Positions 1-6,688 are shown, numbered from the stretch's first letter. The stretch is 10,287 nt of DNA from Sulfitobacter sp. (GCA_024636405.1 JAGXHC010000218.1:1-10287), one strand, 5' to 3'. Numbers and translations: made by a program. The notes: generated by a model not told the origin, from the letters alone.

Positions 1-39
1 CTCGGCCTGCCGACCTATCCTCGTTTTGATCAGAAGGGA

Positions 40-417
40 TCACCACGGCTGGTGCCGTCGGCACCAGCCAGACGGCGCAGGAAAAAGCTCACTCATGACG
101 TCCATGGTGCCTTGACCGACATTTTCCTGCAGGACGAACCCCATGACATCGACCAGCTTCGTGCATCCCTTGTCCGGCGCCTTCCAGAATATGAACTCGT
201 AGCTGTAAGAAACCGTCACGGTGTCGCGAGCTGGCAGGTCAGGGCTCCGGCCGACAACGGGCCAGGGTTCATTCCTATGGCACTCGGCAGCCTCGGCGTC
301 GCCTGGGAGCCGCGCCATCTGAAGCGGCGGTTTGCCTTGGTGCAACAGCTGTCCGTCATGAGGCCCGTTCTCCAGCTGCGGGTTCTTGCCCGCCAACTCC
401 TCGCAATTGAAAACCAT
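40..417 (-). CDS. Doubtful hypothetical protein, 125 aa
   Basis: I do not recognise this protein. The frame is open for 125 codons with about 74% G/C at third positions, clearly more than the competing plus-strand frame over the same bases (about 61%). That is the main reason to prefer the minus strand. The C-terminal half (TVTVSYSYEFIFWKAPDKG and following) reads like a folded protein, with strand-like then helical composition. Against it: the ATG at 417 has a purine run (AGAGGGG) directly against the start codon, which is too close for a good ribosome site, and the gene would diverge from the next one with only 25 nt between starts. The stop lies just beside a perfect 10-bp hairpin. It may be real, a gene fragment, or chance. 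Confidence 0.25.
   Translation of the reverse strand: MVFNCEELAGKNPQLENGPHDGQLLHQGKPPLQMARLPGDAEAAECHRNEPWPVVGRSPDLPARDTVTVSYSYEFIFWKAPDKGCTKLVDVMGFVLQENVGQGTMDVMSELFPAPSGWCRRHQPW
47..69. repeat. Perfect 10-bp inverted repeat, 3-nt loop
   Basis: GGCTGGTGCC (47-56) is the exact reverse complement of GGCACCAGCC (60-69), separated by GTC. It would form a very stable hairpin on either strand. It covers the last codons of the doubtful minus-strand ORF ending at 40. No T-run follows on either strand, so it is not a standard intrinsic terminator. Confidence 0.6.
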
Positions 418-427
418 CCCCTCTTAA

Positions 428-432
428 AAGGA
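428..432 (+). promoter_or_regulatory. Ribosome binding site for the 443 gene
   Basis: AAGGA lies 10 nt before the ATG at 443. This decides the start and is a main reason to treat the small 443-766 ORF as a real gene rather than the longer overlapping frame. Confidence 0.55.
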
Positions 433-442
433 AAACTAACCG

Positions 443-766
443 ATGGCCCTGTCAAACCTCGACGCGCTGAAGATTCCCTCGCAGGAGGACCACACCGCCC
501 AGGCCTTGGCGCGGATCGAGAACATGATTGTCCCTCTGCATGCACTGCTGGACCTTTTGAACAAACCGGTCACGGAACAGGAAGCGGACCTTGTCCAACG
601 CCTGCTGGATCTGCTGACCGAGCTGAAGGAAGAGCTACGCCTGGCCCGGAAGAGCGCTTTCAATCAGAAGAAAGCCTTCAAGCGGATCGAGGCACAGCTG
701 GCCGACCAGAACCGCATGATGAGCGAAATGCATCGCGTCTTCATGACAGCGACCGACCCACCGTAG
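443..766 (+). CDS. Small hypothetical helical / coiled-coil protein, 107 aa
   Basis: Function is not recognised. The ATG at 443 has a Shine-Dalgarno sequence (AAGGA) at good spacing. The protein is almost entirely helix-forming, leucine-rich and highly charged. From about residue 20 to 95 it shows runs of hydrophobic residues every three to four positions (for example LVQRLLDLLTELKEELRLAR), as expected for a coiled coil or helical bundle. It has no signal peptide, no transmembrane segment and no obvious catalytic motif. It is soluble and probably oligomeric or a binding partner. A hairpin begins 20 nt after the stop. The neighbourhood is decayed (hsdM and transposase fragments downstream), which fits a plasmid or genomic-island origin, but that is inference. 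A longer frame on the same strand (open from the window edge to 957) overlaps it and is rejected. Confidence 0.6.
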   Translation: MALSNLDALKIPSQEDHTAQALARIENMIVPLHALLDLLNKPVTEQEADLVQRLLDLLTELKEELRLARKSAFNQKKAFKRIEAQLADQNRMMSEMHRVFMTATDPP

Positions 767-786
767 GTGCTTGGCTCGGTGAGCTA

Positions 787-811
787 TGCCGGTCCCTGCC
801 CAGGACCGGCA
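787..811 (+). terminator. Hairpin after the small gene, possible terminator
   Basis: TGCCGGTCC (787-795) pairs perfectly with GGACCGGCA (803-811) across a 7-nt loop, beginning 20 nt past the stop at 766. Position and GC-rich stem suit a transcription end, but no U-tract follows, so it could instead be an mRNA-stabilising or Rho-dependent end. Confidence 0.4.
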
Positions 812-928
812 AGAGGCTGACCGGGGTGACGTGGCCAGACAGTCGGATCGCGGCGTCCGTCACGGACAATGATGGCCAGTCAGTTTTGCTAACGCCCGGC
901 GAAGGCTTGTCCGCAAATGGATCCTATA

Positions 929-958
929 TTGATGCCGACGCAGGCCCGTCATTATAAC
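929..958 (+). promoter_or_regulatory. Candidate promoter for the hsdM fragment
   Basis: TTGATG (929-934, 4/6 to the -35 consensus) and TATAAC (953-958, 5/6 to the -10 consensus) are separated by 18 nt and lie about 97 nt before the ATG at 1056. The rest of the stretch 767-1055 shows no gene: it has the hairpin at 787-811, this promoter-like pair, and otherwise unremarkable sequence. Confidence 0.3.
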
Positions 959-1055
959 TTGAGTCAGACCCCGAAGCCTAAACAACCTGCGCGTTACAAA
1001 TTGCCAATGCGAACCCTCGCCCGTAAGGTTCCTAAAAAATGGGATAAGACAGGCA

Positions 1056-1250
1056 ATGTTTGAAAACGCCTTTCACAATATTGATCGCGTCCTGCGCAAC
1101 GACGAAGGACTGGCCTCGGAACTCGACAATGCGGAACAGACCTCATGGGTGCTCTTCCTGAAATACCTCGATGATCTCGAGGCCGACCGCGAGGATAACG
1201 CGGCGCTCGAGGGGCTGGATTACACCCCCATCCTCGCCGCCCCTTATCGC
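1056..1250 (+). pseudogene. hsdM: Type I restriction methyltransferase HsdM, N-terminal fragment
   Basis: The first ~65 codons match the HsdM N-terminal helical domain as I know it: MFENAFHNIDRVLRNDEG, then a SELD..EQTSW..FLKYLDDLE block and a YTPIL..PYR segment. This is the region that precedes the SAM-binding N6-adenine methylase domain in a protein of roughly 500 residues. The methylase domain, with its NPPF/Y motif, is entirely missing, so no methyltransferase activity is possible. The frame continues without a stop into transposase sequence from about codon 65. No HsdS or HsdR is present in the window. The natural start (ATG 1056) and a promoter-like pair upstream appear retained, so the fragment may still be transcribed. 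Confidence 0.85.
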
Positions 1251-1596
1251 CGGATCGGCATCCTGCTTGAGCGCAAGGGCATGACGATGAATCACAAAAA
1301 GCTTTATCGGAAAGAAGGGCTGTCGGTGAAACGACGACGTGGTCGGAAGCGGGCCCGTGGATCTCGCACGCCGATGCCGGAGGCCGCGCATCCAAATGTG
1401 CGCTGGTCACTCGACTTCTTGGCTGACAGCTTCGATTCCTCGCGCAAATTCCGCATCTTGGCGGTGATCGACGACTGCTGCCGAGAGAACCTATGCTTGA
1501 CCGCCGACACAAGCATCTCGGGTGCCCGCGTGGCGCGCGAGTTGGATGCACTGGAGCGGATTACGAAAAGCCTGCTTGCATCGTCAGCGACAACGT
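1248..1596 (+). mobile_element. IS3-family OrfB transposase, internal fragment
   Basis: Beginning at YRRIGILLERKGMTMNHKK (codons 64-82 of the chimeric ORF) the protein reads as IS3-family OrfB: the end of the HTH region, a basic RRRGRKRARGSR linker, then the start of the integrase core RWSLDF..DSF..SRKFRILAVIDDCCREN and TSISGARVARELDAL. The first Asp of the DDE triad is in SLDF. The second is present only after a frame change: the bases after 1560 read in another frame as YEKPACIVSDN, so one base has been lost near 1560-1563 (ATTTAC became ATTAC). The Glu and the whole C-terminal part are gone. Compared with typical family members, three residues (LYR) are also missing after KKLYR. No terminal inverted repeats are visible. 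The fragment is non-functional. Confidence 0.85.
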
Positions 1597-1793
1597 CCGA
1601 TGCGCGGAATAATCGTCTAACCGTCAACGGGACAGAACAAGCGACAGCGGGGCCGGATGCCTTCACCGCGCTCTACCACCGCTTTGCAGAACTGATAGAG
1701 GCCGGTCAAAGCGACGTCGACGCAGACCCTCTTGCCCATGTCGCGGACGCCTTCATGATCGGCACCCGCCGACCGGTAGCACCGCTGCTCTAG
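1597..1793 (+). pseudogene. Gfo/Idh/MocA-family dehydrogenase, C-terminal fragment
   Basis: The last ~60 codons of the chimeric ORF change character again. RLTVNGTEQ, then FTALYHRFAELIEAGQSDVD and PLAHVADAFMIGTRR resemble the C-terminus of sugar 1-dehydrogenases of the Gfo/Idh/MocA family (galactose or arabinose 1-dehydrogenase type). In those, a conserved YxRFAxLI..G.SDVD..PLxHVADAF segment closes the substrate domain. The NAD-binding Rossmann half and most of the catalytic domain are absent, so the fragment is inactive. It ends at its natural-looking stop (TAG 1791-1793). The family assignment rests on a short stretch recalled from memory and is moderately sure; the exact sugar substrate is not determinable. 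Confidence 0.6.
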
Positions 1794-1844
1794 CAATTGC
1801 AGCTTGTTGTCGTGCAAACACCCACTGCCTCCGATCAATTGAAA

Positions 1845-1868
1845 ATTGTAGACAGTTGACAAAATAGG
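1845..1868 (+). promoter_or_regulatory. Putative operator/promoter element of the AbrB gene
   Basis: ATTGTAGACAGTTGACAA plus six further bases (to 1868) match, at 20 of 24 positions, a site upstream of tctC (8312-8289, minus strand). The identical core is GACAGTTGACAA. It contains two 7-nt units, GTAGACA and GTTGACA, and a TTGT-2nt-ACAG near-palindrome of the kind bound by GntR-family repressors. TTGACA (1856-1861) could alternatively act as a -35 box, with weak -10 candidates near 1879-1886. The element ends 71 nt before the preferred GTG start at 1940. Confidence 0.5.
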
Positions 1869-1939
1869 CTCCGCCAATGATATCAAAAGGACGGCAGGTT
1901 GCAGCCCCTGCTCGTTGCTGGATGTGCGAGGTTTCCATC

Positions 1940-3019
1940 GTGTTCACCAAACTAAGGTCAGAGCGGTTCATTTTCTGGATCGCACTTGTGGCGTCCGTGA
2001 TCGGCGGGGCACTGTGGTCGCAACTGGATTTGCCGTTGGGCTGGCTGATGGGGGCTGCACTTGTTACGGGTGCCTTTGCCATGTCCGGCGCCAGAATCGC
2101 GATCCTGAAACTGCCGCACCGCGCAGGCATGATCGTGATCGGGTCCAGCGTCGGGCTGACCCTGACCCCTGAAATCGCATCGCGTATGGTGGGGTGGTTG
2201 CCGTTGATGCTGGCGGCGGGCTTCCTGGGGATGCTGGCAGCGGCCCTGGTCGCCCCCCTGCTGGCCCGTTTCGGTCGGATGAGCGTTGCAACGGCCTACT
2301 TTTCCTTGCTCCCCGGGGGAGTGATCGAAATGGCACGGATAGGCGAAGGTTATGGTGCCGACCGCACAACGATTGCCGCACTGCACGCCATTCGTGTGGC
2401 ACTGGTTGTCGGTGTGCTGCCTCTGGTCCTGCTCAGCCTGCTGCCCGGAGAGGTGGGTGACTCTGCGGCTGCACCCGACGCACTTTTACCGCAGCTTGCG
2501 ATTGCCTTGATTGTCGGCGCGCTGGGCGGCTGGGTCGGAACACGGCTTGGCTTGCCTGCGGCGTGGCTTTTGGGGGCGGTGCTGGCGGTCGGGACAGTGG
2601 CCGCGACAGGCAGCATTGGCGGGCGGATGCCGGCCCCCCTGCTGGCAGCGGCGCAGGTCATCGTGGGTATGGCACTGGGCGCGCGGTTCGAACGCGACAG
2701 GCTGGCCGCGATCCCGCGCGCGCTGGCCGCTGGGCTACCGGCGCTGGCCTTGATTATTACACTGATGGCAGGGGCTGCCACCCTGGTGGCGCTGCTGACG
2801 GGGCAAAGCATCGCGTCGCTGGTTCTGGCGTTTTCCATCGGTGGCATGGCCGAAATGGTACTGACGGCCAAGGCGCTTTATCAGGATGTGGCCCTTGTTG
2901 CGGCCTTTCAGGCGCTGCGCGGTGTGGTCGTGAACGCCACGGCAGGGTCACTGTGGCGGTTCATCGACCGGCGCATCCTGAAAGGACAAGGCAACCATGA
3001 AAATCGTCAGGACAAATAA
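1940..3019 (+). CDS. AbrB-family membrane transporter (two-repeat, PF05145 type)
   Basis: A 359-residue polytopic inner-membrane protein with about ten hydrophobic segments. It shows the two-fold repeat of the AbrB-duplication family. LPLGWLMGA (residues 31-39) in the first half matches LPAAWLLGA (205-213) in the second, and PGGVIEM (127-133) matches GGMAEM (301-306). Some databases call such proteins 'ammonia monooxygenase' for historical reasons; nothing supports that enzyme. Function is probably transport or regulation of transport, and homologues often sit beside TctABC systems. I prefer GTG 1940 over ATG 1877: a GAGG lies 8 nt before it, and the shared operator then sits at the same distance as before tctC. 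The 3' end overlaps the convergent SDR gene by 13 nt. Substrate is unknown. Confidence 0.85.
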   Translation: MFTKLRSERFIFWIALVASVIGGALWSQLDLPLGWLMGAALVTGAFAMSGARIAILKLPHRAGMIVIGSSVGLTLTPEIASRMVGWLPLMLAAGFLGMLAAALVAPLLARFGRMSVATAYFSLLPGGVIEMARIGEGYGADRTTIAALHAIRVALVVGVLPLVLLSLLPGEVGDSAAAPDALLPQLAIALIVGALGGWVGTRLGLPAAWLLGAVLAVGTVAATGSIGGRMPAPLLAAAQVIVGMALGARFERDRLAAIPRALAAGLPALALIITLMAGAATLVALLTGQSIASLVLAFSIGGMAEMVLTAKALYQDVALVAAFQALRGVVVNATAGSLWRFIDRRILKGQGNHENRQDK

Positions 3020-3759
3020 GCGCCGCCATTGACGTGCATTGTCTCGCCCGTGATGTAACGCGCCTGGGGCGAACATAGGAACGCCACCGCATCTGCGACC
3101 TCTTGCGCCGATCCGCGACGACCGACCAGGTTGGTGCGACTGTCGTGGTGTTTCGGTGCCGTGCCGCCTTGCGCCTTGCGCTCTGTCTCGATCAGACCGG
3201 GAGAGACGCAGTTTACCGTGATACCGGATGCACCCAGATCATGCGCCATCGCCTTGGTCAGGCCGATGATTGCGGCTTTTGATGTGATGACGTGCGCACG
3301 GTCCGCCGCACCCGTGCTGCCGGTCAACCCGCCCAGTGATACGATGGCCGCGTTGGGGCTTTTCTCAAGATAGGGCAAGGCCGCTTTGCAGACCAAAAAC
3401 ACGGCGTCCAGATTGACGCCCATGACCTGCTTCCATTGCGCGAATTCAAGCTTTGCGAAATTCGCCTCAGGCCGGATTGCGGCGTTGTTGACGATGATAT
3501 CCAGACGATTCCGCGCACCTGCCGCCTCTGCCACGATGCGGGCGGCGGTATCTGGATCCGACAAATCGCCGCTGACAACCGTGGCAGTGCCACCCACTGC
3601 CGTAATCTGCGCCACCGTTTCAGCGGCGGCATCGGTATCGCGGTTCACATGGACCACCACATGCGCGCCCGACTTTGCCAGCGTCACCGCAATCGCGCGA
3701 CCGATGTTACGGGATGCGCCAGTGACAAGCGCGCTGTGATCGACAAGGGGCAGGGTCAT
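3007..3759 (-). CDS. SDR-fold oxidoreductase with degenerate catalytic site
   Basis: 250 residues, the usual length for a classical short-chain dehydrogenase. The Rossmann cofactor loop is present as TGASRNIG (13-20), a D65 is seen in SGDLSD, NNAA is at 91-94, the structural/catalytic Asn is in VNLDAVF (N116), and the downstream NCVSPGLIET (183-192) is typical. The active-site Ser and Tyr are not. Aligning IVSLGGLTG (139-147) and HVITSK (156-161) to the classical pattern puts Gly144 where the Ser belongs and Val157 where the Tyr belongs; only Lys161 remains, with His156 next door. I recall related proteins with an RAHV..K motif, so this is probably a natural subfamily, not decay. It is the last operon gene; its ATG overlaps the MmgE stop (ATGA) and it has no clear ribosome site, implying translational coupling. 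Classical 3-oxoacyl reductase activity is doubtful. Confidence 0.85.
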   Translation of the reverse strand: MTLPLVDHSALVTGASRNIGRAIAVTLAKSGAHVVVHVNRDTDAAAETVAQITAVGGTATVVSGDLSDPDTAARIVAEAAGARNRLDIIVNNAAIRPEANFAKLEFAQWKQVMGVNLDAVFLVCKAALPYLEKSPNAAIVSLGGLTGSTGAADRAHVITSKAAIIGLTKAMAHDLGASGITVNCVSPGLIETERKAQGGTAPKHHDSRTNLVGRRGSAQEVADAVAFLCSPQARYITGETMHVNGGAYLS

Positions 3760-5141
3760 GGCAAGGACAGTCTTTCGATAAGGGTTAGGTCCGCATCACC
3801 GGCGGCGATGCGGTTACAGGTATCAAGCAGCGTATCGGCAGGGGTGCCGTCTACACCGGCAAAGGCCAGATTGGCGCGGAATTTTGCGTCGATCTCTGCC
3901 GCCGACAGCGGCTCTTTCACGCCGCCGCGCATATGGTCACGGCTGCTTTCCAGCACCGTGCCATCGGCGTAGGCAATGCGCACATGGCCGGTGAATGCGG
4001 CGGGATAGGGGTTATCAGGGTCAACTTCGAACCCGACCTTGGCGGCCAGCGCCCGCAGGGCGTCATCAAACACCACTTCATCCAGAAATTCGGCCAAAGT
4101 CGCCTGCCCGCGCATCAGGCCAAGTGCCACGCCGTAAGGAACAGAGAATTTTGCCGCGTAGGACGTGGGGGGTGCCTGTTTCAGATCAAGCGGTTCCCAC
4201 AGCCGGTGCACAATGCCTTCCGCGGTCTTGCAGGTGATTGCGGTGATCCCTTCAAGCGGTGCACCTTGGGCACGCAGATCAATCGCGCAGTCGATATAAG
4301 GCTGCACCATGGTGCCGCAGGGATAGGGTTTGAAGGTAATCGTCTGCATCACCCAGCGAGTGCCAAGACCGTCCGTCAATTGCGCCGGATCGGCGGTAAT
4401 CGACGGTGCAAAGGCCTTGAACGCGCCATGCGTGCCTTCGAATACGAAACGCGGCCCGACAAAGCCGCTGGCGGCCATGTTGTAGGCCCGCAGCGCCGAC
4501 TGCGCGGCCCAGCCGGGGTGCATCCGTTTGGTCCAGCTGCCGTCGCCAAGATATTCGATGATGCCCGAAGCCATCGAACCGACCGTGCCCAGCGCATTGG
4601 CCGTCGTTTTGCGGTCGGCCCCTGTGGCCGCACAAACTCCGGCCGTTGCAGCAAAGGCACCCAGAACGGCTGTCGGGTGAAATCCCGCCGTGTGCACCGC
4701 CTTTGGCACCGCCAGCGCCAAACGGCACAGAAGTTCCGTGCCAACGGCAAGGCCCAGCATCAGGCGATCATTGTCGAACCCGTGGGTTTGCGCCGCTGCC
4801 ACCAACGCAGGCACGATGACGACACCGGAATGAACAGGGCCACCCTCAAACGTATCGTCGAAATCTTCGCCATGGGCCGCCGTGCCGTTCACCAATGTGG
4901 CAGATGATGCTGCCGCGCGCACACTTTGGCCGATGATGATGTGATCGCCTGGCTCGTTCGCGCCCATGGTGGCGGCCACATAATCGGTATCGCGGGCCGC
5001 GACGCACAGGCCGGTGATATCCACCAGAATGTTGCGCGCCGTTTGTCTTGCGGCGGCTGGCAGATCGGCGGGCGAAAGTCCCGCAATAAAATCGGCCAGC
5101 GTTTCGGATAGGCTGGGTTGAGAAATACTGTTTTCGGTCAT
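3756..5141 (-). CDS. MmgE/PrpD family protein
   Basis: 461 residues, the normal length for the family that includes 2-methylcitrate dehydratase (PrpD) and cis-aconitate decarboxylase. Family landmarks are visible: an N-terminal helical domain, NGTAAHGEDFDDT (85-97), a histidine in PVHSG (102-106), GFHPT (153-157), the GSWTKRMHPGWAAQSA block (201-216) and KPYPCG (271-276). Cytoplasmic, with no signal peptide. The ATG at 5141 overlaps the tctA stop by 4 nt (ATGA) and has GGAGA about 8 nt upstream; the stop overlaps the SDR start in the same way. Sitting directly behind a tripartite tricarboxylate transporter, it most likely acts on the imported carboxylic acid (dehydration, isomerisation or decarboxylation of a di/tricarboxylate). 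No citrate synthase or PrpC is in view, so true 2-methylcitrate cycle membership is not supported. Confidence 0.9.
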   Translation of the reverse strand: MTENSISQPSLSETLADFIAGLSPADLPAAARQTARNILVDITGLCVAARDTDYVAATMGANEPGDHIIIGQSVRAAASSATLVNGTAAHGEDFDDTFEGGPVHSGVVIVPALVAAAQTHGFDNDRLMLGLAVGTELLCRLALAVPKAVHTAGFHPTAVLGAFAATAGVCAATGADRKTTANALGTVGSMASGIIEYLGDGSWTKRMHPGWAAQSALRAYNMAASGFVGPRFVFEGTHGAFKAFAPSITADPAQLTDGLGTRWVMQTITFKPYPCGTMVQPYIDCAIDLRAQGAPLEGITAITCKTAEGIVHRLWEPLDLKQAPPTSYAAKFSVPYGVALGLMRGQATLAEFLDEVVFDDALRALAAKVGFEVDPDNPYPAAFTGHVRIAYADGTVLESSRDHMRGGVKEPLSAAEIDAKFRANLAFAGVDGTPADTLLDTCNRIAAGDADLTLIERLSLP

Positions 5142-6649
5142 GCGGCATCTCCGGCTGCGGGGGCGGCTTGCGGTCCGCGGATAAGATCCAGCACCCGCTT
5201 GCCCAGCGCACCAAGGATGAAGATGGCAGACAGCACCAACAGCGCCAGCGACACCTTGTCGTCAATGAAAATGGCGTAATCGTCGCCGGACAACACAAGC
5301 GACCGCCGGAAGTTGCTTTCGACAAGATAGCCAAGGACAAGACCCAGCACGGCAGGCAGAAAGGGGAACCGCAGCACTTTCATCAGATAGCCCGCAACGC
5401 CGGCCGCCAACATGACCGATAAATCGAACAGCGAATTATGGATGGAAAAGATGCCCGACATGATCAGCGCAAAGATGAAGGCGGACAGATACGGGCGCGG
5501 ACGGTTCACCAGCCAGATGCATATGGGCAGCATGGCAATCCCGATGAAAAGCAGGCTAATCGCCGCGACCAACAGGCCGCCGTAAAGGCCATAGACGACC
5601 TCGCTCGATCTTTGGAACAGCATCGGGCCGGGCACGATCCCGTGGATCAGAAAACCACCCAGCAGAATGGCCGTGGAATTGGAACCGGGAATGCCGAAGG
5701 ACAACAGCGGCACAAGTGCGGTTTCGGCCACCGCGTTGTTGGCCGCCTCGGGGGCGGCGATGCCTTCTGGCGCGCCTTTGCCGAAATTGGCCTTGTTCGG
5801 CGACCACCGGCGAGCCTCGTTATAGGCCATGAAAGATGCGATTGTGCCGCCTGCCCCGGGCATACACCCTTCGAAGGTGCCGATGGTGGCCCCGATAGTC
5901 TGTGGCACGACCAGCCGTTTTGCCATGGCGCGGTTCGGAAACACCATCTTGGGCTTCGATGCAACCTTTGCCCCCACCCCTTTGTCAGAGGCTTGCAGCA
6001 AAAGCTCGCTCATCGCGAAAAGGCCGACCATGATCATCACCGGCGCAATCCCGGACAACAGATCGGAGCTGCCAAAGGTAAAGCGGTTGCCACCCGTCAC
6101 GGGATCGGTGCCGATAGTCGCAACCATCAAACCGAGCGTTGCGGCGACAAACCCTTTGAACAGGTTTTCACCGCTCAGTGTAGCGATCACCGACAGGCCA
6201 AGGATACCCAGCGCAAAATATGCAGGTGGTGTGAACGCCAGCGCCACGGCGGCCAGCGGTTTTGACAAAACCACCAGCATCACAAGGCCGAACAGGCTGC
6301 CCAGCACCCCGGAATAAAGCGAGATGCCCAACGCCTCACCCGCTTTGCCTTGCAGGTTCATCTCATACCCGTCGATCACGGTAGCGGCGGCGGCGTTGGT
6401 GCCGGGGGTGCGGATCAAAATGGCTGGCACCGACCCGCCGTATTCCGCGCCCACATAGGTCGCCGCCAGCAACACGATCGCGGGGCCGGGTTCCATCGTG
6501 TAGGTAAAGGGCAGCAACAGCGCCATGGTGATCGAAGGCGAAATGCCAGGCATCGCACCCCCGAGTATACCCCAGGCCACGCCGATCACGGCGGCAAAGA
6601 TGATCCAGACATCGCTGAGCGACTGCAAGGACAGGATAACAGTTTCCAT
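5138..6649 (-). CDS. tctA: Tripartite tricarboxylate transporter large permease, TctA
   Basis: 503 residues with about a dozen hydrophobic segments, as expected for the large membrane subunit of TTT transporters, which import carboxylates using the ion gradient together with TctB and a periplasmic TctC. The two signature repeats are present: GAMPGISPSITMALLLP (31-47) with GGSVPAILIRTPGTN (71-85) in the first half, and CMPGAGGTIASFM (262-274) with GIPGSNSTAILLGGF (319-333) in the second, plus PEAANNAV (300-307). The ATG at 6649 is 39 nt past the tctB stop, with AAGG rather far upstream (about 12 nt), so its translation may depend on tctB. Its stop overlaps the MmgE start by 4 nt. It is clearly different in sequence from the second TctA in the window. 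Confidence 0.95.
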   Translation of the reverse strand: METVILSLQSLSDVWIIFAAVIGVAWGILGGAMPGISPSITMALLLPFTYTMEPGPAIVLLAATYVGAEYGGSVPAILIRTPGTNAAAATVIDGYEMNLQGKAGEALGISLYSGVLGSLFGLVMLVVLSKPLAAVALAFTPPAYFALGILGLSVIATLSGENLFKGFVAATLGLMVATIGTDPVTGGNRFTFGSSDLLSGIAPVMIMVGLFAMSELLLQASDKGVGAKVASKPKMVFPNRAMAKRLVVPQTIGATIGTFEGCMPGAGGTIASFMAYNEARRWSPNKANFGKGAPEGIAAPEAANNAVAETALVPLLSFGIPGSNSTAILLGGFLIHGIVPGPMLFQRSSEVVYGLYGGLLVAAISLLFIGIAMLPICIWLVNRPRPYLSAFIFALIMSGIFSIHNSLFDLSVMLAAGVAGYLMKVLRFPFLPAVLGLVLGYLVESNFRRSLVLSGDDYAIFIDDKVSLALLVLSAIFILGALGKRVLDLIRGPQAAPAAGDAA

Positions 6650-6688
6650 AGCGGCGGTGCCTTATTGAACGGTGAAGGTGTAGAAAGA

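Noticed and set aside
1..957. Long plus-strand frame (301 codons from GTG 52, open to the window edge)
   Set aside because: No ribosome site, lower third-position G/C than the minus frame, Arg/Pro/Gly-rich nonsense composition after codon 130, and it overlaps the better-supported 443-766 gene.
1877..1939. Longer start for the AbrB protein at ATG 1877
   Set aside because: The extra 21 residues do not look like family sequence, ribosome site is weak, and it begins right behind the operator where a promoter -10 would lie. GTG 1940 has GAGG at good spacing and gives operator distance like tctC.
1940..3019. 'Ammonia monooxygenase' as the name for the AbrB-type gene
   Set aside because: A historical database label; this is a polytopic two-repeat membrane protein with no metal-binding monooxygenase features.
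3933..4907. 324-codon plus-strand frame opposite MmgE/PrpD
   Set aside because: Antisense shadow of a GC-rich gene: His/Arg/Gly-rich, no family resemblance, no ribosome site.
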